DNA from: JBAJNN01 sp036881905
GTDB taxonomy: Bacteria > Pseudomonadota > Alphaproteobacteria > Rhizobiales > Im1
Length of the DNA stretch: 28,529 nucleotides
Reading direction: 5' to 3'
Assembly: GCA_036881905.1 (NCBI GenBank)
Contig: JBAJNN010000023.1
Coordinates: forward strand, 1 to 28,529
Shown here: piece by piece, positions 15,284 to 23,884 of the stretch
Layout of the letters: every line of letters begins with the position of its first letter
Numbering within the stretch: the stretch's first letter is position 1
Program-made: the position numbers and the translations under genes
The notes under the pieces: generated by a model
What the model was told of the DNA's origin: nothing
What the model saw: the letters and a program-made list of their open reading frames with translations, nothing else
Databases searched by the model: none

Positions 15284-16344
15284 GCGGCGCGATGTGTTTG
15301 CGGACCCGTCGAATCGAGAGGCCAGCGGGCACGAGCGCGGGCGGTGAGATCATCGACATCGCCGCACGCCAACCGCTCAAGCCCGGTCCAGGCGATCATT
15401 GCGGCATTATCGGTGCATAATCGCGCTGGCGGAACGACAAGATCGAAGTCCCGATCACCGGCCATCTCATGCAAAATGCCTCGCAAGGCTTTGTTGGCGG
15501 CAACGCCCCCGGCAACCACCAGAACCGGACGCGACAGTGCCGGATGGAGGGAACGAAACCCGACCATAGCCCGTTGCACCCTGTCGCGGATGCAATCGCC
15601 GACCGCAGCCTGAAAACTCGCGCAAATATCGCAAATAACGCTTTCGGTCAGTGTATCGAACCCCATTGCCACCCGCCTGACGGCGGTTTTGAGGCCCGAG
15701 AAGGAAAAATCGGCACATTCGCGTCCCACCATGGGGCGGGGAAGTGCAAACCGCTCTGCATGGCCGCGCGCAGCCATGCGTTCAACCGCCGGTCCACCCG
15801 GATAACCGAGCTTTAAGAGCTTTGCCGTTTTATCGAAGGCTTCGCCAAGGGCGTCGTCGATCGTCGTGCCCAGCCGAATATAACGGCCAACGCCATTGAC
15901 GACGAGAAGTTGGGTGTGGCCGCCAGAGGCCAGAAGCAGGAGATAGGGGAAAGCGATCCCTTGAGTCATGCGGGGGGTCAGAGCATGGCCTTCGAGGTGA
16001 TTTACCGCAATGAGCGGCTTTGCGTGAACCAGCGCGATGGCCTTCGCGGTACATAGCCCTACCAGAAGGCCGCCGATCAGACCCGGCCCTGCCGTGACGG
16101 CCACCGCGTCGAGATCGCCAAAATCAAGGCCGGCCTGCCCCATGGCAAGCTCGATCAGGCTGCTCAAATGCAAAAGGTGAGAGCGTGCCGCAATCTCCGG
16201 CACCACGCCCATGAATGGCGCATGTTCGTCAATTTGCGACAAAACCCGATCGGCCAGAATCTCCGCGCCGGCCCCCTCGCTCCACCTCACCACCGCGGCG
16301 GCGGTCTCGTCGCAGGAGGTTTCAATTCCAAGAACCGCCGGCAT
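15280..16344 (-). CDS. tsaD: tRNA N6-threonylcarbamoyladenosine transferase
   Basis: 354 aa, normal length. The ASKHA-fold protein begins MPAVLGIETSCDETAAAVV. It carries the metal-binding His pair in NHLEGH (116 and 120), the nucleotide-binding SGGHTQL, FSFSGLKTAV, and a late DNAAMIAWTG that supplies the third metal ligand. It transfers threonylcarbamoyl to A37 of ANN-decoding tRNAs together with TsaB and TsaE. The start at 16344 is preferred because AGGTGG lies just upstream; an ATG at 16362 would add six residues (MDPGGG). It overlaps gpsA by 4 nt and is divergent from hemC. Confidence 0.96.
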   Translation of the reverse strand: MPAVLGIETSCDETAAAVVRWSEGAGAEILADRVLSQIDEHAPFMGVVPEIAARSHLLHLSSLIELAMGQAGLDFGDLDAVAVTAGPGLIGGLLVGLCTAKAIALVHAKPLIAVNHLEGHALTPRMTQGIAFPYLLLLASGGHTQLLVVNGVGRYIRLGTTIDDALGEAFDKTAKLLKLGYPGGPAVERMAARGHAERFALPRPMVGRECADFSFSGLKTAVRRVAMGFDTLTESVICDICASFQAAVGDCIRDRVQRAMVGFRSLHPALSRPVLVVAGGVAANKALRGILHEMAGDRDFDLVVPPARLCTDNAAMIAWTGLERLACGDVDDLTARARARWPLDSTGPQTHRAA

Positions 16345-16414
16345 GCCACCACCTGGATCCATTCATCGCGTCAACATCAGTTCGGTCCGGGAAAAGACAG
16401 GGCTTTTGCACTGT

Positions 16415-16431
16415 GCTATGGTAGCCATAGC
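16415..16431. promoter_or_regulatory. Palindrome in the tsaD-hemC divergent intergenic region
   Basis: GCTATGG (16415-16421), TAG, CCATAGC (16425-16431) is a perfect 7-bp inverted repeat with a 3-nt spacer, midway between the divergent starts of tsaD and hemC. Its size and symmetry fit a dimeric repressor operator. The TATGG half-sites could also be overlapping -10 boxes for both directions. No regulator is assigned. Confidence 0.4.
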
Positions 16432-16475
16432 TCGCGAAAGGTAATCTGCCCTGCAAATCACATGAATACCGGACC

Positions 16476-17405
16476 TTGGCTGCATTGTATACCCTCCCCA
16501 TCCGCATCGGCACGCGCGCCAGCAAACTGGCCTTAAGACAAGCCGAAGAGACCCGCGGCGGGCTTATCGCCATTCATGGTCTTGGCTCTGACGATGTCAT
16601 GATCGTGCCGTTCACCACGACCGGAGATTCGATTCGCGACCGGCCTCTGGCCGATAGTGGCGGCAAAGGGTTGTTCACCAGTGTAATCGAACGCGCCTTG
16701 CTCGATGATAAAATCGACATTGCCGTGCATTCACTCAAGGATATGCCTTCCGCATTGCCGAATGGGCTGACCATCGCCGCGGTGTTGGCGCGTGCCGACC
16801 CTCGCGACGCTTTTCTGTCTCCTCTTGCCCCCGGCCTCACCGATCTGCCGCAAGGCGCGGCGGTCGGCACCGCCTCGATACGCCGCCGCGCTCAAATTAA
16901 ACGTCTGCGACCGGATCTTGAAGTCGTACCGTTTCGCGGCAATGTCGAAACCCGTCTGCGCAAATTGCATGATGGCCAGGTTGACGCGACCATTCTTGCC
17001 TGCGCCGGACTCATGCGTCTCGGCCTCGATCACGAAATCACCTCTCACCTTGATCCCGAGGAGATGGTGCCAGCCATCGCGCAAGGCGCAATCGGCCTGG
17101 AAATTCGCAACAGTGATGACGCTCTCCGTGAGGCCCTTGCGCCGCTCAACCATACGCCCTCGCAACGCGCCATCGGAGCCGAACGGGCCTTTCTCGCCAC
17201 ATTGGGCGGTTCCTGCCACACGCCGATTGCCGGGCTTGCCCGCATCGACGACGACAGGCTCCGCTTTAGGGGAATGGTCTCAAGCCTCGACGGCCAAACC
17301 GCGCTTTCGGTCGAACGTTGCGGACCACCGCACGAGGCCGCCGCAATCGGCAAGGCCGCCGGCGAGGAGATGATCCGCCGCGGCGCAGCGAAGTTTCTCA
17401 CCTGA
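16476..17405 (+). CDS. hemC: Hydroxymethylbilane synthase (porphobilinogen deaminase)
   Basis: 309 aa. It contains IRIGTRASKLAL at the N-terminus, the catalytic Asp in VHSLKDMPS (D89), RRRAQ and FRGNVETRLRKL for substrate binding. The dipyrromethane-cofactor Cys lies in LGGSCHTPIAG (C247). It polymerises four porphobilinogens into hydroxymethylbilane in heme synthesis. No ATG is available in frame: the start is TTG at 16476 or TTG at 16485, neither with a clear ribosome site. An ATG at 16462 lies in another frame, so a one-base error near the start is possible. hemD follows after 19 bp. Confidence 0.95.
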   Translation: MAALYTLPIRIGTRASKLALRQAEETRGGLIAIHGLGSDDVMIVPFTTTGDSIRDRPLADSGGKGLFTSVIERALLDDKIDIAVHSLKDMPSALPNGLTIAAVLARADPRDAFLSPLAPGLTDLPQGAAVGTASIRRRAQIKRLRPDLEVVPFRGNVETRLRKLHDGQVDATILACAGLMRLGLDHEITSHLDPEEMVPAIAQGAIGLEIRNSDDALREALAPLNHTPSQRAIGAERAFLATLGGSCHTPIAGLARIDDDRLRFRGMVSSLDGQTALSVERCGPPHEAAAIGKAAGEEMIRRGAAKFLT

Positions 17406-17424
17406 AAGGACGGAACGAACGGCG

Positions 17425-18153
17425 ATGCACCTTGTCGTCACCAGACCGGCAAACAATGCCAAACCGCTTAAGACCCTGCTTGAGACGCGAGGGTACCGGG
17501 TGAGCGTCGAACCCATGCTGACCATTCGCCCACGGCCTCATGTCGCCCTGCCCGAGGGGCCATTTCAGGCCATTCTGGCCACCAGCGCCAATGCCATACA
17601 CAGTCTCGCGGCCAGGCCGGACGCCGCCGCGCTTAAGACCTACCGCATGTTGACCGTCGGCGAGGCCAGCGCCGAGAGCGCCCGTATGGCGGGTTTTGAA
17701 GACACGCTCAGCGCATGGGGCAATGCCGAAAGTCTGATTGCTCTTGCAACCCGCAGTCTCGACCCTTGCGGACCGCCATTGCTCTATGTCACCGGCGATA
17801 CCGTCGCGCGTGATGTCAAGGCGGCCATGACCCCGTTGGGATTTACCGTCAAGCGTGTCATCCTCTATGAGGCCAGACCGGCCCGCGCCCTCAGCACCGG
17901 ACTGCGTGACGATCTCGCCGCCAGCCGCATCGACGGTGTTGTTCTGTTCTCACCGCGCACGGCGCGAATCTGGGCAAGGTTGCTGCGAATAGAGGCGTTG
18001 ACGCACAGTCTGACGACAACTTGGCATTTCTGCCTGTCGGCCATGATCGGCCGAGCACTGGCCGAGGCCGCCAATATCGACAACCTGAAATTCAAGGTTG
18101 CACAGTCCCCCGATATTCAGGCTATGATATGCGCAATCGATGGCGAAGGCTAG
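17425..18153 (+). CDS. hemD: Uroporphyrinogen-III synthase
   Basis: 242 aa, normal for HemD, a poorly conserved family. It opens MHLVVTRPANNAKPLKTLL and has the two-domain layout with ILATSANAIHSL, LLYVTGDTVARDV, and VVLFSPRTARIWARLL, each matching a typical HemD block (the last is usually FTSPSAV or FSPRTA). It cyclises hydroxymethylbilane with inversion of ring D to uroporphyrinogen III. It directly follows hemC, which supplies its substrate. A palindromic repeat lies between it and mic60. Confidence 0.9.
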   Translation: MHLVVTRPANNAKPLKTLLETRGYRVSVEPMLTIRPRPHVALPEGPFQAILATSANAIHSLAARPDAAALKTYRMLTVGEASAESARMAGFEDTLSAWGNAESLIALATRSLDPCGPPLLYVTGDTVARDVKAAMTPLGFTVKRVILYEARPARALSTGLRDDLAASRIDGVVLFSPRTARIWARLLRIEALTHSLTTTWHFCLSAMIGRALAEAANIDNLKFKVAQSPDIQAMICAIDGEG

Positions 18154-18262
18154 AGCGCGTCCGGTGAAAACCGGATCACCGGACATGCTTCTTAAGCTTT
18201 CGTTTTTACGCAATTCCGGACGGAAAACCGGTTCCCACTTTGTCTTCAGGAATTGCTCTAAG
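18151..18262. repeat. Rhizobial-style palindromic intergenic repeat
   Basis: Two nested palindromes follow hemD. TCCGGTGA (18160-18167) pairs with TCACCGGA (18176-18183). GCAATTCC (18210-18217) pairs with GGAATTGC (18249-18256), with ACGGAAAACCGGTTCCCACTT inside. Phrases such as GAAAACCGG, TTCCCACTTT and GGAATTGCTCTA recur in intergenic palindromes (RPE/RIME-like) of Hyphomicrobiales. It could act as a transcript 3' end or simply be a dispersed repeat. Confidence 0.55.
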
Positions 18263-18289
18263 GCGCGGCTAACAAGGAGCACATGAACA

Positions 18290-19504
18290 ATGTCGAAGAC
18301 CCATGACCCCCAAAATCACGATGTCCGAGAGCAGAAAGACCGGCAGCATGGTGAACGGGATGTCATGCCGGATAAAACGACGCATGATACAGCGGGTGAT
18401 ATATCAGATAATCACAGTGGGGACACGCAGGGCCAAGCACCCTCCCCGCCCGTATCTCGGCCACCTGGTGCAAAATCGGGCAAAACCCGTCTCTGGCTTG
18501 CCGCCGGCGCGTTGGTCATCGCCATTCTTGCCGCCATGATTCTGGGAGCCTGGCTGCGAGGCCGTTATGGCGATTTGGGGTTTTCGTTCCTGTCCGCCCG
18601 TCACACCCGATTGGATGCGGTAGAACGGACAGCGGGACAAAACAGCGAAACGTTGCAGTTCGTTTCCAAGCAGCTCACCGCAACCGGCAACCGGCTGGAT
18701 AGTGACGAGCGCCATATCGCCGCCACCGAAAAAACCATCGCGGCCTTGGAAGGCAAAATCGAGACCGATCGCCACGATATTGCCAAGACTTCCAGGGCAA
18801 TCGGCGAATTGCAAAAGTCCTTGCAAGATACGCAAGCGCCATCGCAGCCGGCAGAGACCGATTCGGCAGCCACAGACAGCACTATGGTCGCAAATGAACT
18901 CGGCCTATTATCGCGGCGGATCGATGAATTGCGGGGCACTATCGAGGCCCTAACGCTCAAACAAGACGCGCGGAACGAAAAAACAGCCCGCATGATCGGG
19001 GCTCTGAACGCCTTACGCCAAGCCGCCGGCGAAGGCCGGCCTTTCATGCATGAGTTCCAGACTCTCTTGCGCCTTGTGCCCGACATCGAACGTTTTACGG
19101 CCCTGCGGGACTATGGTGCACAGGGCGTTGAAACTTCCGCATCATTGGGTGAGGCCTTTGCGAGCGTGGCTAAAGACTTCGCCCAGCCGGCAACGCCGGT
19201 GGCGGCAAAGTCCGGCGGCAATTGGTGGGACGGGATCAAATCCCGTTTGTTTTCGCTCGTCACGGTAGAACGCAGGGACCGGACGGTGTGGAGAGATACG
19301 ATGCGCCGCATGACGCCCCTCATTCTGGCCGGCGATCTGGCCAGCGCCGTCAACCTGGCGGACTCTGTCGAAGACCGCCCCCCGGCGCGGCTCAAAGCCT
19401 GGCTGGACCGAGCGCATGCGCGCTTTGCCGTCGATCGCGCGCTGAATGCGCTGCCGACGGTCGTCTTCGAAACCCTTTTCACACTCGACAGTGCGGAAGG
19501 CTGA
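18290..19504 (+). CDS. Alphaproteobacterial Mic60 homologue (mitofilin-like)
   Basis: 404 aa. The Asp/Gln-rich cytoplasmic N-terminus (1-65) is followed by one membrane helix (67-89). A long coiled coil comes next (about 105-240, e.g. IAATEKTIAALEGKIETDR), then a C-terminal helical mitofilin domain (about 290-395, with LVTVERRDRTVWRD and LKAWLDRAHARFAVDRAL). This COG4223 protein sits in the hemCD-hemY cluster of alphaproteobacteria and is the bacterial relative of Mic60, which shapes inner-membrane invaginations and tethers envelope layers. The start at 18290 has AAGGAG 10 nt upstream. A 7-codon reading frame (18283-18306) overlaps the start and could be a leader peptide or chance. Confidence 0.88.
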   Translation: MSKTHDPQNHDVREQKDRQHGERDVMPDKTTHDTAGDISDNHSGDTQGQAPSPPVSRPPGAKSGKTRLWLAAGALVIAILAAMILGAWLRGRYGDLGFSFLSARHTRLDAVERTAGQNSETLQFVSKQLTATGNRLDSDERHIAATEKTIAALEGKIETDRHDIAKTSRAIGELQKSLQDTQAPSQPAETDSAATDSTMVANELGLLSRRIDELRGTIEALTLKQDARNEKTARMIGALNALRQAAGEGRPFMHEFQTLLRLVPDIERFTALRDYGAQGVETSASLGEAFASVAKDFAQPATPVAAKSGGNWWDGIKSRLFSLVTVERRDRTVWRDTMRRMTPLILAGDLASAVNLADSVEDRPPARLKAWLDRAHARFAVDRALNALPTVVFETLFTLDSAEG

Positions 19505-19511
19505 GTAAACC

Positions 19512-21086
19512 ATGTGGCGAATGCTCCTGCGCTTTATCGTCATTATTGCTCTGGCGGTTATACTGGCCCAGCTTGCAGACGGCTCCGGCACGGTCGGCAT
19601 CGACTGGTCCGGCTACATAATCACCATGTCGGCTTTCACTGCCGGTTGCATCATACTGGTCCTGATCGCTGCCATAATGATGCTGTGGCGGCTGTTGCGT
19701 GCCCTTTCGGCCGGGGTGAGCACCGCCGGCGGTTTCTTTGCCCACCGCCGCCGGCAAAAGGGCCGCGACGCCTTGAGCAAGGGGATGCTGGCCGCCGGTT
19801 GCGGCGATCTTGGCGAAGCTGTCCATTATACAAGGCTTGCGGTTCGCAATCACCGTTCCGACGATCCGTTGCTCCGTTGCCTCAGGGCGCAGACCGCGCA
19901 ACTTGAGGGTAATCGTAAACAAGCACGGCGTGTTTACGATGAAATGACACAACATGACGAAACCAGGACTTTGGGTTTGCGTGGCCTGTTCAATCAGTCC
20001 CGCGAGGATGGACGCTATAAGGAGGCCCGTGGATTTGCCGAGCAGGCTCTTGTGCTCAACCCTCAGCTCAACTGGGCCTCAAGCGCGATGCTCGCCATTC
20101 ATTGCGCCGAGAGCAACTGGCCCGCCGTCATCGATCTCATCGACACCCAAAAACGTAATGGCCTGTTTGACGCCAAGGCCGCTTGTCGTAAGATAGCAGT
20201 GGTCAAAACCGCCCAGGCCATTGAATCGGCGGATCAAACCCCTAACGATGCGTTAAAATACGCCCTGAAAGCGCATGATCTTGCCCCCGATCTGGCGCCG
20301 GCCGCGGAAATCGCCTGCAGGCTTCTTGGGGAACGCGGCAATACAAGCAAGGCAATGCGCGTGGTCGAAAAGACCTGGCAGCTCAACCCTCATCGCACTC
20401 TCTTGGAGGCTTACGCTCGGCTTCGCCCCGACGAGCGGGCAAAAAGCCGGCTTAAACGTGTCCGCAAGCTGATCGAGCGATGCGATGGCGGTGAAGAAGG
20501 GTCCATTGCCTTGGCGCGGATCGCCATGGAGGTCGGGGAACGGGAATTGGCCCGCGAGAGCTTAAGTTCACTGGTTGACGAACGCCCGAGCGTGTCGGTT
20601 TGCTCGCTCATGGCCGAAATCGAGTCCGGCGATGCGGGCGATGACGGCAAGGTCCGCGAATGGCTCGCCCGCGCCGTCCGCGCCCCGCGCGACAAGGCTT
20701 GGGTGGCGCAAGGTTATGTCAGCGGTAGGTGGCTTCCGGTCTCGCCGCTGACCGGCGCGCTCGATGCCTTCTCCTGGCGCTACCCCCCGGAGAGCATAAG
20801 CGAACATGGCGAAGCGAATAAATTTGTCTCATTACACACTCCCGCTTTAACCTCGCAGGATGACGGAATGACAACTGATACGGACAATAGTTCCAAAATG
20901 ACCGAAGAGGCGGCGAAACAGCCCATATCAACGCCCGATCGGGACAGCACGGCCGCACAGGGTCAGGATGCGCGAAGCCCTGACCCGTCGGCGGCCATTG
21001 CCGGTGATGATGCCGAAGAGTTCGAGGCTGAAAGTCTCATTCCCCATCAGCCTGATGATCCGGGGCCGGATAGGCAAACGGCCTGA
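19512..21086 (+). CDS. hemY: HemY-like TPR membrane protein
   Basis: 524 aa. Two N-terminal membrane helices (about 5-22 and 36-62) precede a cytoplasmic-side Arg-rich hinge (HRRRQKGRDAL) and a series of TPR-like helical repeats. The family-conserved closing phrase is WVAQGYVSGRWLPVSPLTGA, then DAFSWRYP (about residues 397-424). After this comes an acidic, disordered tail of about 95 residues. This is the COG3898 'HemY' of the heme cluster, not the protoporphyrinogen oxidase of the same name. Its role is scaffolding or an unknown step near late tetrapyrrole synthesis. It starts 7 bp after mic60 and probably shares its transcript. Confidence 0.9.
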   Translation: MWRMLLRFIVIIALAVILAQLADGSGTVGIDWSGYIITMSAFTAGCIILVLIAAIMMLWRLLRALSAGVSTAGGFFAHRRRQKGRDALSKGMLAAGCGDLGEAVHYTRLAVRNHRSDDPLLRCLRAQTAQLEGNRKQARRVYDEMTQHDETRTLGLRGLFNQSREDGRYKEARGFAEQALVLNPQLNWASSAMLAIHCAESNWPAVIDLIDTQKRNGLFDAKAACRKIAVVKTAQAIESADQTPNDALKYALKAHDLAPDLAPAAEIACRLLGERGNTSKAMRVVEKTWQLNPHRTLLEAYARLRPDERAKSRLKRVRKLIERCDGGEEGSIALARIAMEVGERELARESLSSLVDERPSVSVCSLMAEIESGDAGDDGKVREWLARAVRAPRDKAWVAQGYVSGRWLPVSPLTGALDAFSWRYPPESISEHGEANKFVSLHTPALTSQDDGMTTDTDNSSKMTEEAAKQPISTPDRDSTAAQGQDARSPDPSAAIAGDDAEEFEAESLIPHQPDDPGPDRQTA

Positions 21087-21128
21087 ATGCGCGAATGTTC
21101 CACGTTCCAACCGCACCATGACAACCCA

Positions 21129-22769
21129 TCATTCACTATCGTCCTGCCCGACGACATCCAACTCGAACGCTGCCGCCATTAAAGCCTTGGTATAGTCGGC
21201 TCGCGGTCGCCTGAAAATCTCAACCGCGGCCCCGTGCTCCACAACCCGGCCCCGCCGCATGACCATGACGGTATTGGCCAGTGCGCGCACAACCTTCAGA
21301 TCATGGCTGATGAACAGATAGGACAGTCGGTGCTTTTTTTGCAAATCATGCAAAAGATCGATGATTTTGGCCTGAACCGACATGTCGAGCGCGCTGGTCG
21401 GTTCATCAAGCACGACAAGACGTGGGGCCAGCACCATGGCTCTGGCAATGGCGATGCGCTGGCGCTGACCGCCGGAAAACTCATGCGGGTAGCGATCCAT
21501 CGCCGCCGGATCGAGACCGACTTCATCGAGCGCCTCGGCAATCCGCTTACGCTTTTCGCCGTGCGAAAGCCCCGCGTTTTGCACCAGCAGCCCCTCGCCG
21601 ACGATCCGGGCCACCGACATGCGCGGGGCTAACGAGCCGTAAGGGTCTTGAAAGACAATCTGCAACGCCCTGCGCAATGGCCGCATCGATCGGTAATTCA
21701 GCCCGTCGATGGCCCGGCCCAGATAGACGATGCGCCCGCGCGAAGCGATCAGACGCAATAGGGCCAGACCCAGCGTCGTCTTGCCTGATCCCGATTCTCC
21801 GACCACTCCGAGCGTCTCGCATTCGCGTAAAGAGAAACTCACCCCATCGACCGCCTTGACATACCCAAGAGTACGCCTGAATACGCCTTTTCGGATCGGG
21901 AAGTAGACCTTGAGGTGATCGGCCGTCATGACAACCTTGTTGGACTGGCACGCCACCGGCGCTTTTCCCGCCGGTCGGGCCGCCAGCAGATTGCGGGTAT
22001 AGGCGTGGGCGGGATTGGAAAAAATGTCTTCCGCTCTCCCCTGTTCGACGATCCGACCCCTGGTCATGACATTAACCCGGTCGGCCATTTTGCGCACGAT
22101 GGCCAGATCATGGGCGATCAACAACAAGGCCATGCCGAACTCTTTCCGCAAATGCCGCAAAAGGGTGAGAATCTGCGCCTGAATGGTCACATCGAGGGCC
22201 GTGGTTGGCTCATCGGCGATCAACAAATCGGGATTATTGGCCAGCGCCATCGCGATCATCACCCTCTGGCGCTGGCCGCCGGAGAGTTGGTGGGGATAGT
22301 TTTCAAGGCGGGCTTTCGGGTTTTTGATCCCGACGATGTCAAGCAATTCAAGCACGCGCCGATGCCGGCGCGATCCGCTGATACCTTGATGAATGGAAAG
22401 CAATTCGCCAACCTGGCGCTCCACCTTGTGGAGCGGGTTGAGCGAACTCATCGGTTCTTGGAAGATCATGGCAATGTCTTGCCCGCGAAGGCCGCGCATA
22501 ACCGTCTCCTCGGCGCTGAGCAGATCGGCGCCCTTGAAATGGATTGCCCCTGAAGGGTGAAAGGCCGATGGATAGGGCAGAAGCCGCATGATGGAAAGAG
22601 CGGTCACGGTCTTGCCCGACCCCGATTCGCCAACAAGGGCGACGGTCTCACCGGCCTCAATATCGAAGGAAATACGCTCAACGGCCGTGCTTTGCCGCTC
22701 GCCGCGACGAAAAGCCACCGAGAGTTCCCTGACCTCGAGCAATTTTCCGCGTGCGGCACCGGTATTCAT
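21129..22769 (-). CDS. yejF: ABC transporter ATPase, YejF type (two fused ATP-binding domains)
   Basis: 546 aa, consisting of two ABC domains in tandem. Domain 1 has Walker A GESGSGKT, signature LSGGQRQR and Walker B LLIADEPTTAL. Domain 2 has GESGSGKT, FSGGQRQR and LVVLDEPTSAL. Both are therefore catalytically complete. This fused ATPase powers the YejABEF importer for oligopeptides and, in E. coli, microcin C. Its start overlaps the yejE stop as ATGA. The gene is convergent with hemY (42 bp apart), with no obvious terminator hairpin between them. Confidence 0.92.
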   Translation of the reverse strand: MNTGAARGKLLEVRELSVAFRRGERQSTAVERISFDIEAGETVALVGESGSGKTVTALSIMRLLPYPSAFHPSGAIHFKGADLLSAEETVMRGLRGQDIAMIFQEPMSSLNPLHKVERQVGELLSIHQGISGSRRHRRVLELLDIVGIKNPKARLENYPHQLSGGQRQRVMIAMALANNPDLLIADEPTTALDVTIQAQILTLLRHLRKEFGMALLLIAHDLAIVRKMADRVNVMTRGRIVEQGRAEDIFSNPAHAYTRNLLAARPAGKAPVACQSNKVVMTADHLKVYFPIRKGVFRRTLGYVKAVDGVSFSLRECETLGVVGESGSGKTTLGLALLRLIASRGRIVYLGRAIDGLNYRSMRPLRRALQIVFQDPYGSLAPRMSVARIVGEGLLVQNAGLSHGEKRKRIAEALDEVGLDPAAMDRYPHEFSGGQRQRIAIARAMVLAPRLVVLDEPTSALDMSVQAKIIDLLHDLQKKHRLSYLFISHDLKVVRALANTVMVMRRGRVVEHGAAVEIFRRPRADYTKALMAAAFELDVVGQDDSE

Positions 22770-23884
22770 TGCGCGGTCTTTCTCGGGTCGAAAGCATCAC
22801 GCACGGCCTCGCCGATGAAAATCAACAAGCTCAACATGATGGCGATTGCCAGAAAGCCGGTGATCCCGAGCCATGGGGCCTGCAGGTTGTTTTTCCCCTG
22901 CGCTAGAAGTTCGCCCAGCGAGGGCGAACCGGGCGGCAAGCCGAACCCCAGAAAATCGAGCGAGGTGAGTGTGGTGATCGAGCCGTTGAGAATGAAGGGT
23001 ATAAAGGTCAGGGTCGCCACCACGGCGTTGGGCAGAACATGGTGGAGAATAATCGCCGGATTGGAACGCCCCATGGCGCGTGCGGCGGTGACGAATTCCA
23101 GGTTTCGCGCGCGCAGAAATTCCGCGCGCACCACACCGACCAGCACCACCCAGGAAAACAAAACCAGAATACCGAGCAGGATCCAGAAATCGGGCTCAAT
23201 GACCGAAGCGACGATGATCAGAAGATAGAGCGAGGGAATGGAATTCCATACCTCAATGAGACGCTGGAATGTGAGGTCGGTCAACCCGCCGAAATAGCCC
23301 TGTACCGCCCCGGCGGCGACGCCTATAATCGAAGAGACGATCGTGAGCGTCAAACCAAACAGAACCGACAGTCTGAACCCATAGATGACCCGAGCCAGAA
23401 CATCGCGGGCCTGATCGTCGGTGCCGAGCCAGTTTTTCGCGGAAGGCGGAGACGGCGCCGAGACCGGCAAATCCATATTAATGGTGTCATAGCTATAGGG
23501 AATGAGCGGCCAGACCATCCAGCCGCCTTTGCCCTCGATGAGGTCGCGGACGTAAGGATCGCGGTAGTCGGCTTGCGTGTCGAAATCGCCACCGAAGGTC
23601 GTCTCGGGATAGGCGACGAAAACCGGAAAATAATATTCGCCATCGTATTTCAGGATCAACGGCTTGTCGTTGGCGATCAATTCCGCGAAACACGCGATCA
23701 GAAACAGAACTAGAAAAATCCACAACGACCAATAGCCCCGACGATGCGCCTTGAATTTGTCGAGCCGCTCTCTGGTGAGCGGTGTGAGCCGACGCCCGCG
23801 CCGCAGACGCCCGCGCCGCAGCGTGAGCGTCAGGGCGGTTTTCTCTTCCGCGGCGAGCGCGCCTTCGTCTTGCCCTTGGTCCAT
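22766..23884 (-). CDS. yejE: ABC transporter permease, YejE type
   Basis: 372 aa. A basic cytoplasmic N-terminus (LRRGRLRRGRRLTPL) precedes a first membrane helix (about 50-70). A large periplasmic loop carries GKGGWMVWPLIPYSYDTIN, then NWLGTDDQARDVLARVIYG, a hallmark of DppC/YejE permeases. The EAA loop is FVTAARAMGRSNPAIILHHV. The start is ATG 23884, overlapping the yejB stop by one base and preceded by GGAGG. A 15-bp tandem duplication (23792-23821) produces the repeated LRRGR in the cytoplasmic tail. It partners YejB in the inner-membrane channel. Confidence 0.93.
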   Translation of the reverse strand: MDQGQDEGALAAEEKTALTLTLRRGRLRRGRRLTPLTRERLDKFKAHRRGYWSLWIFLVLFLIACFAELIANDKPLILKYDGEYYFPVFVAYPETTFGGDFDTQADYRDPYVRDLIEGKGGWMVWPLIPYSYDTINMDLPVSAPSPPSAKNWLGTDDQARDVLARVIYGFRLSVLFGLTLTIVSSIIGVAAGAVQGYFGGLTDLTFQRLIEVWNSIPSLYLLIIVASVIEPDFWILLGILVLFSWVVLVGVVRAEFLRARNLEFVTAARAMGRSNPAIILHHVLPNAVVATLTFIPFILNGSITTLTSLDFLGFGLPPGSPSLGELLAQGKNNLQAPWLGITGFLAIAIMLSLLIFIGEAVRDAFDPRKTAQ

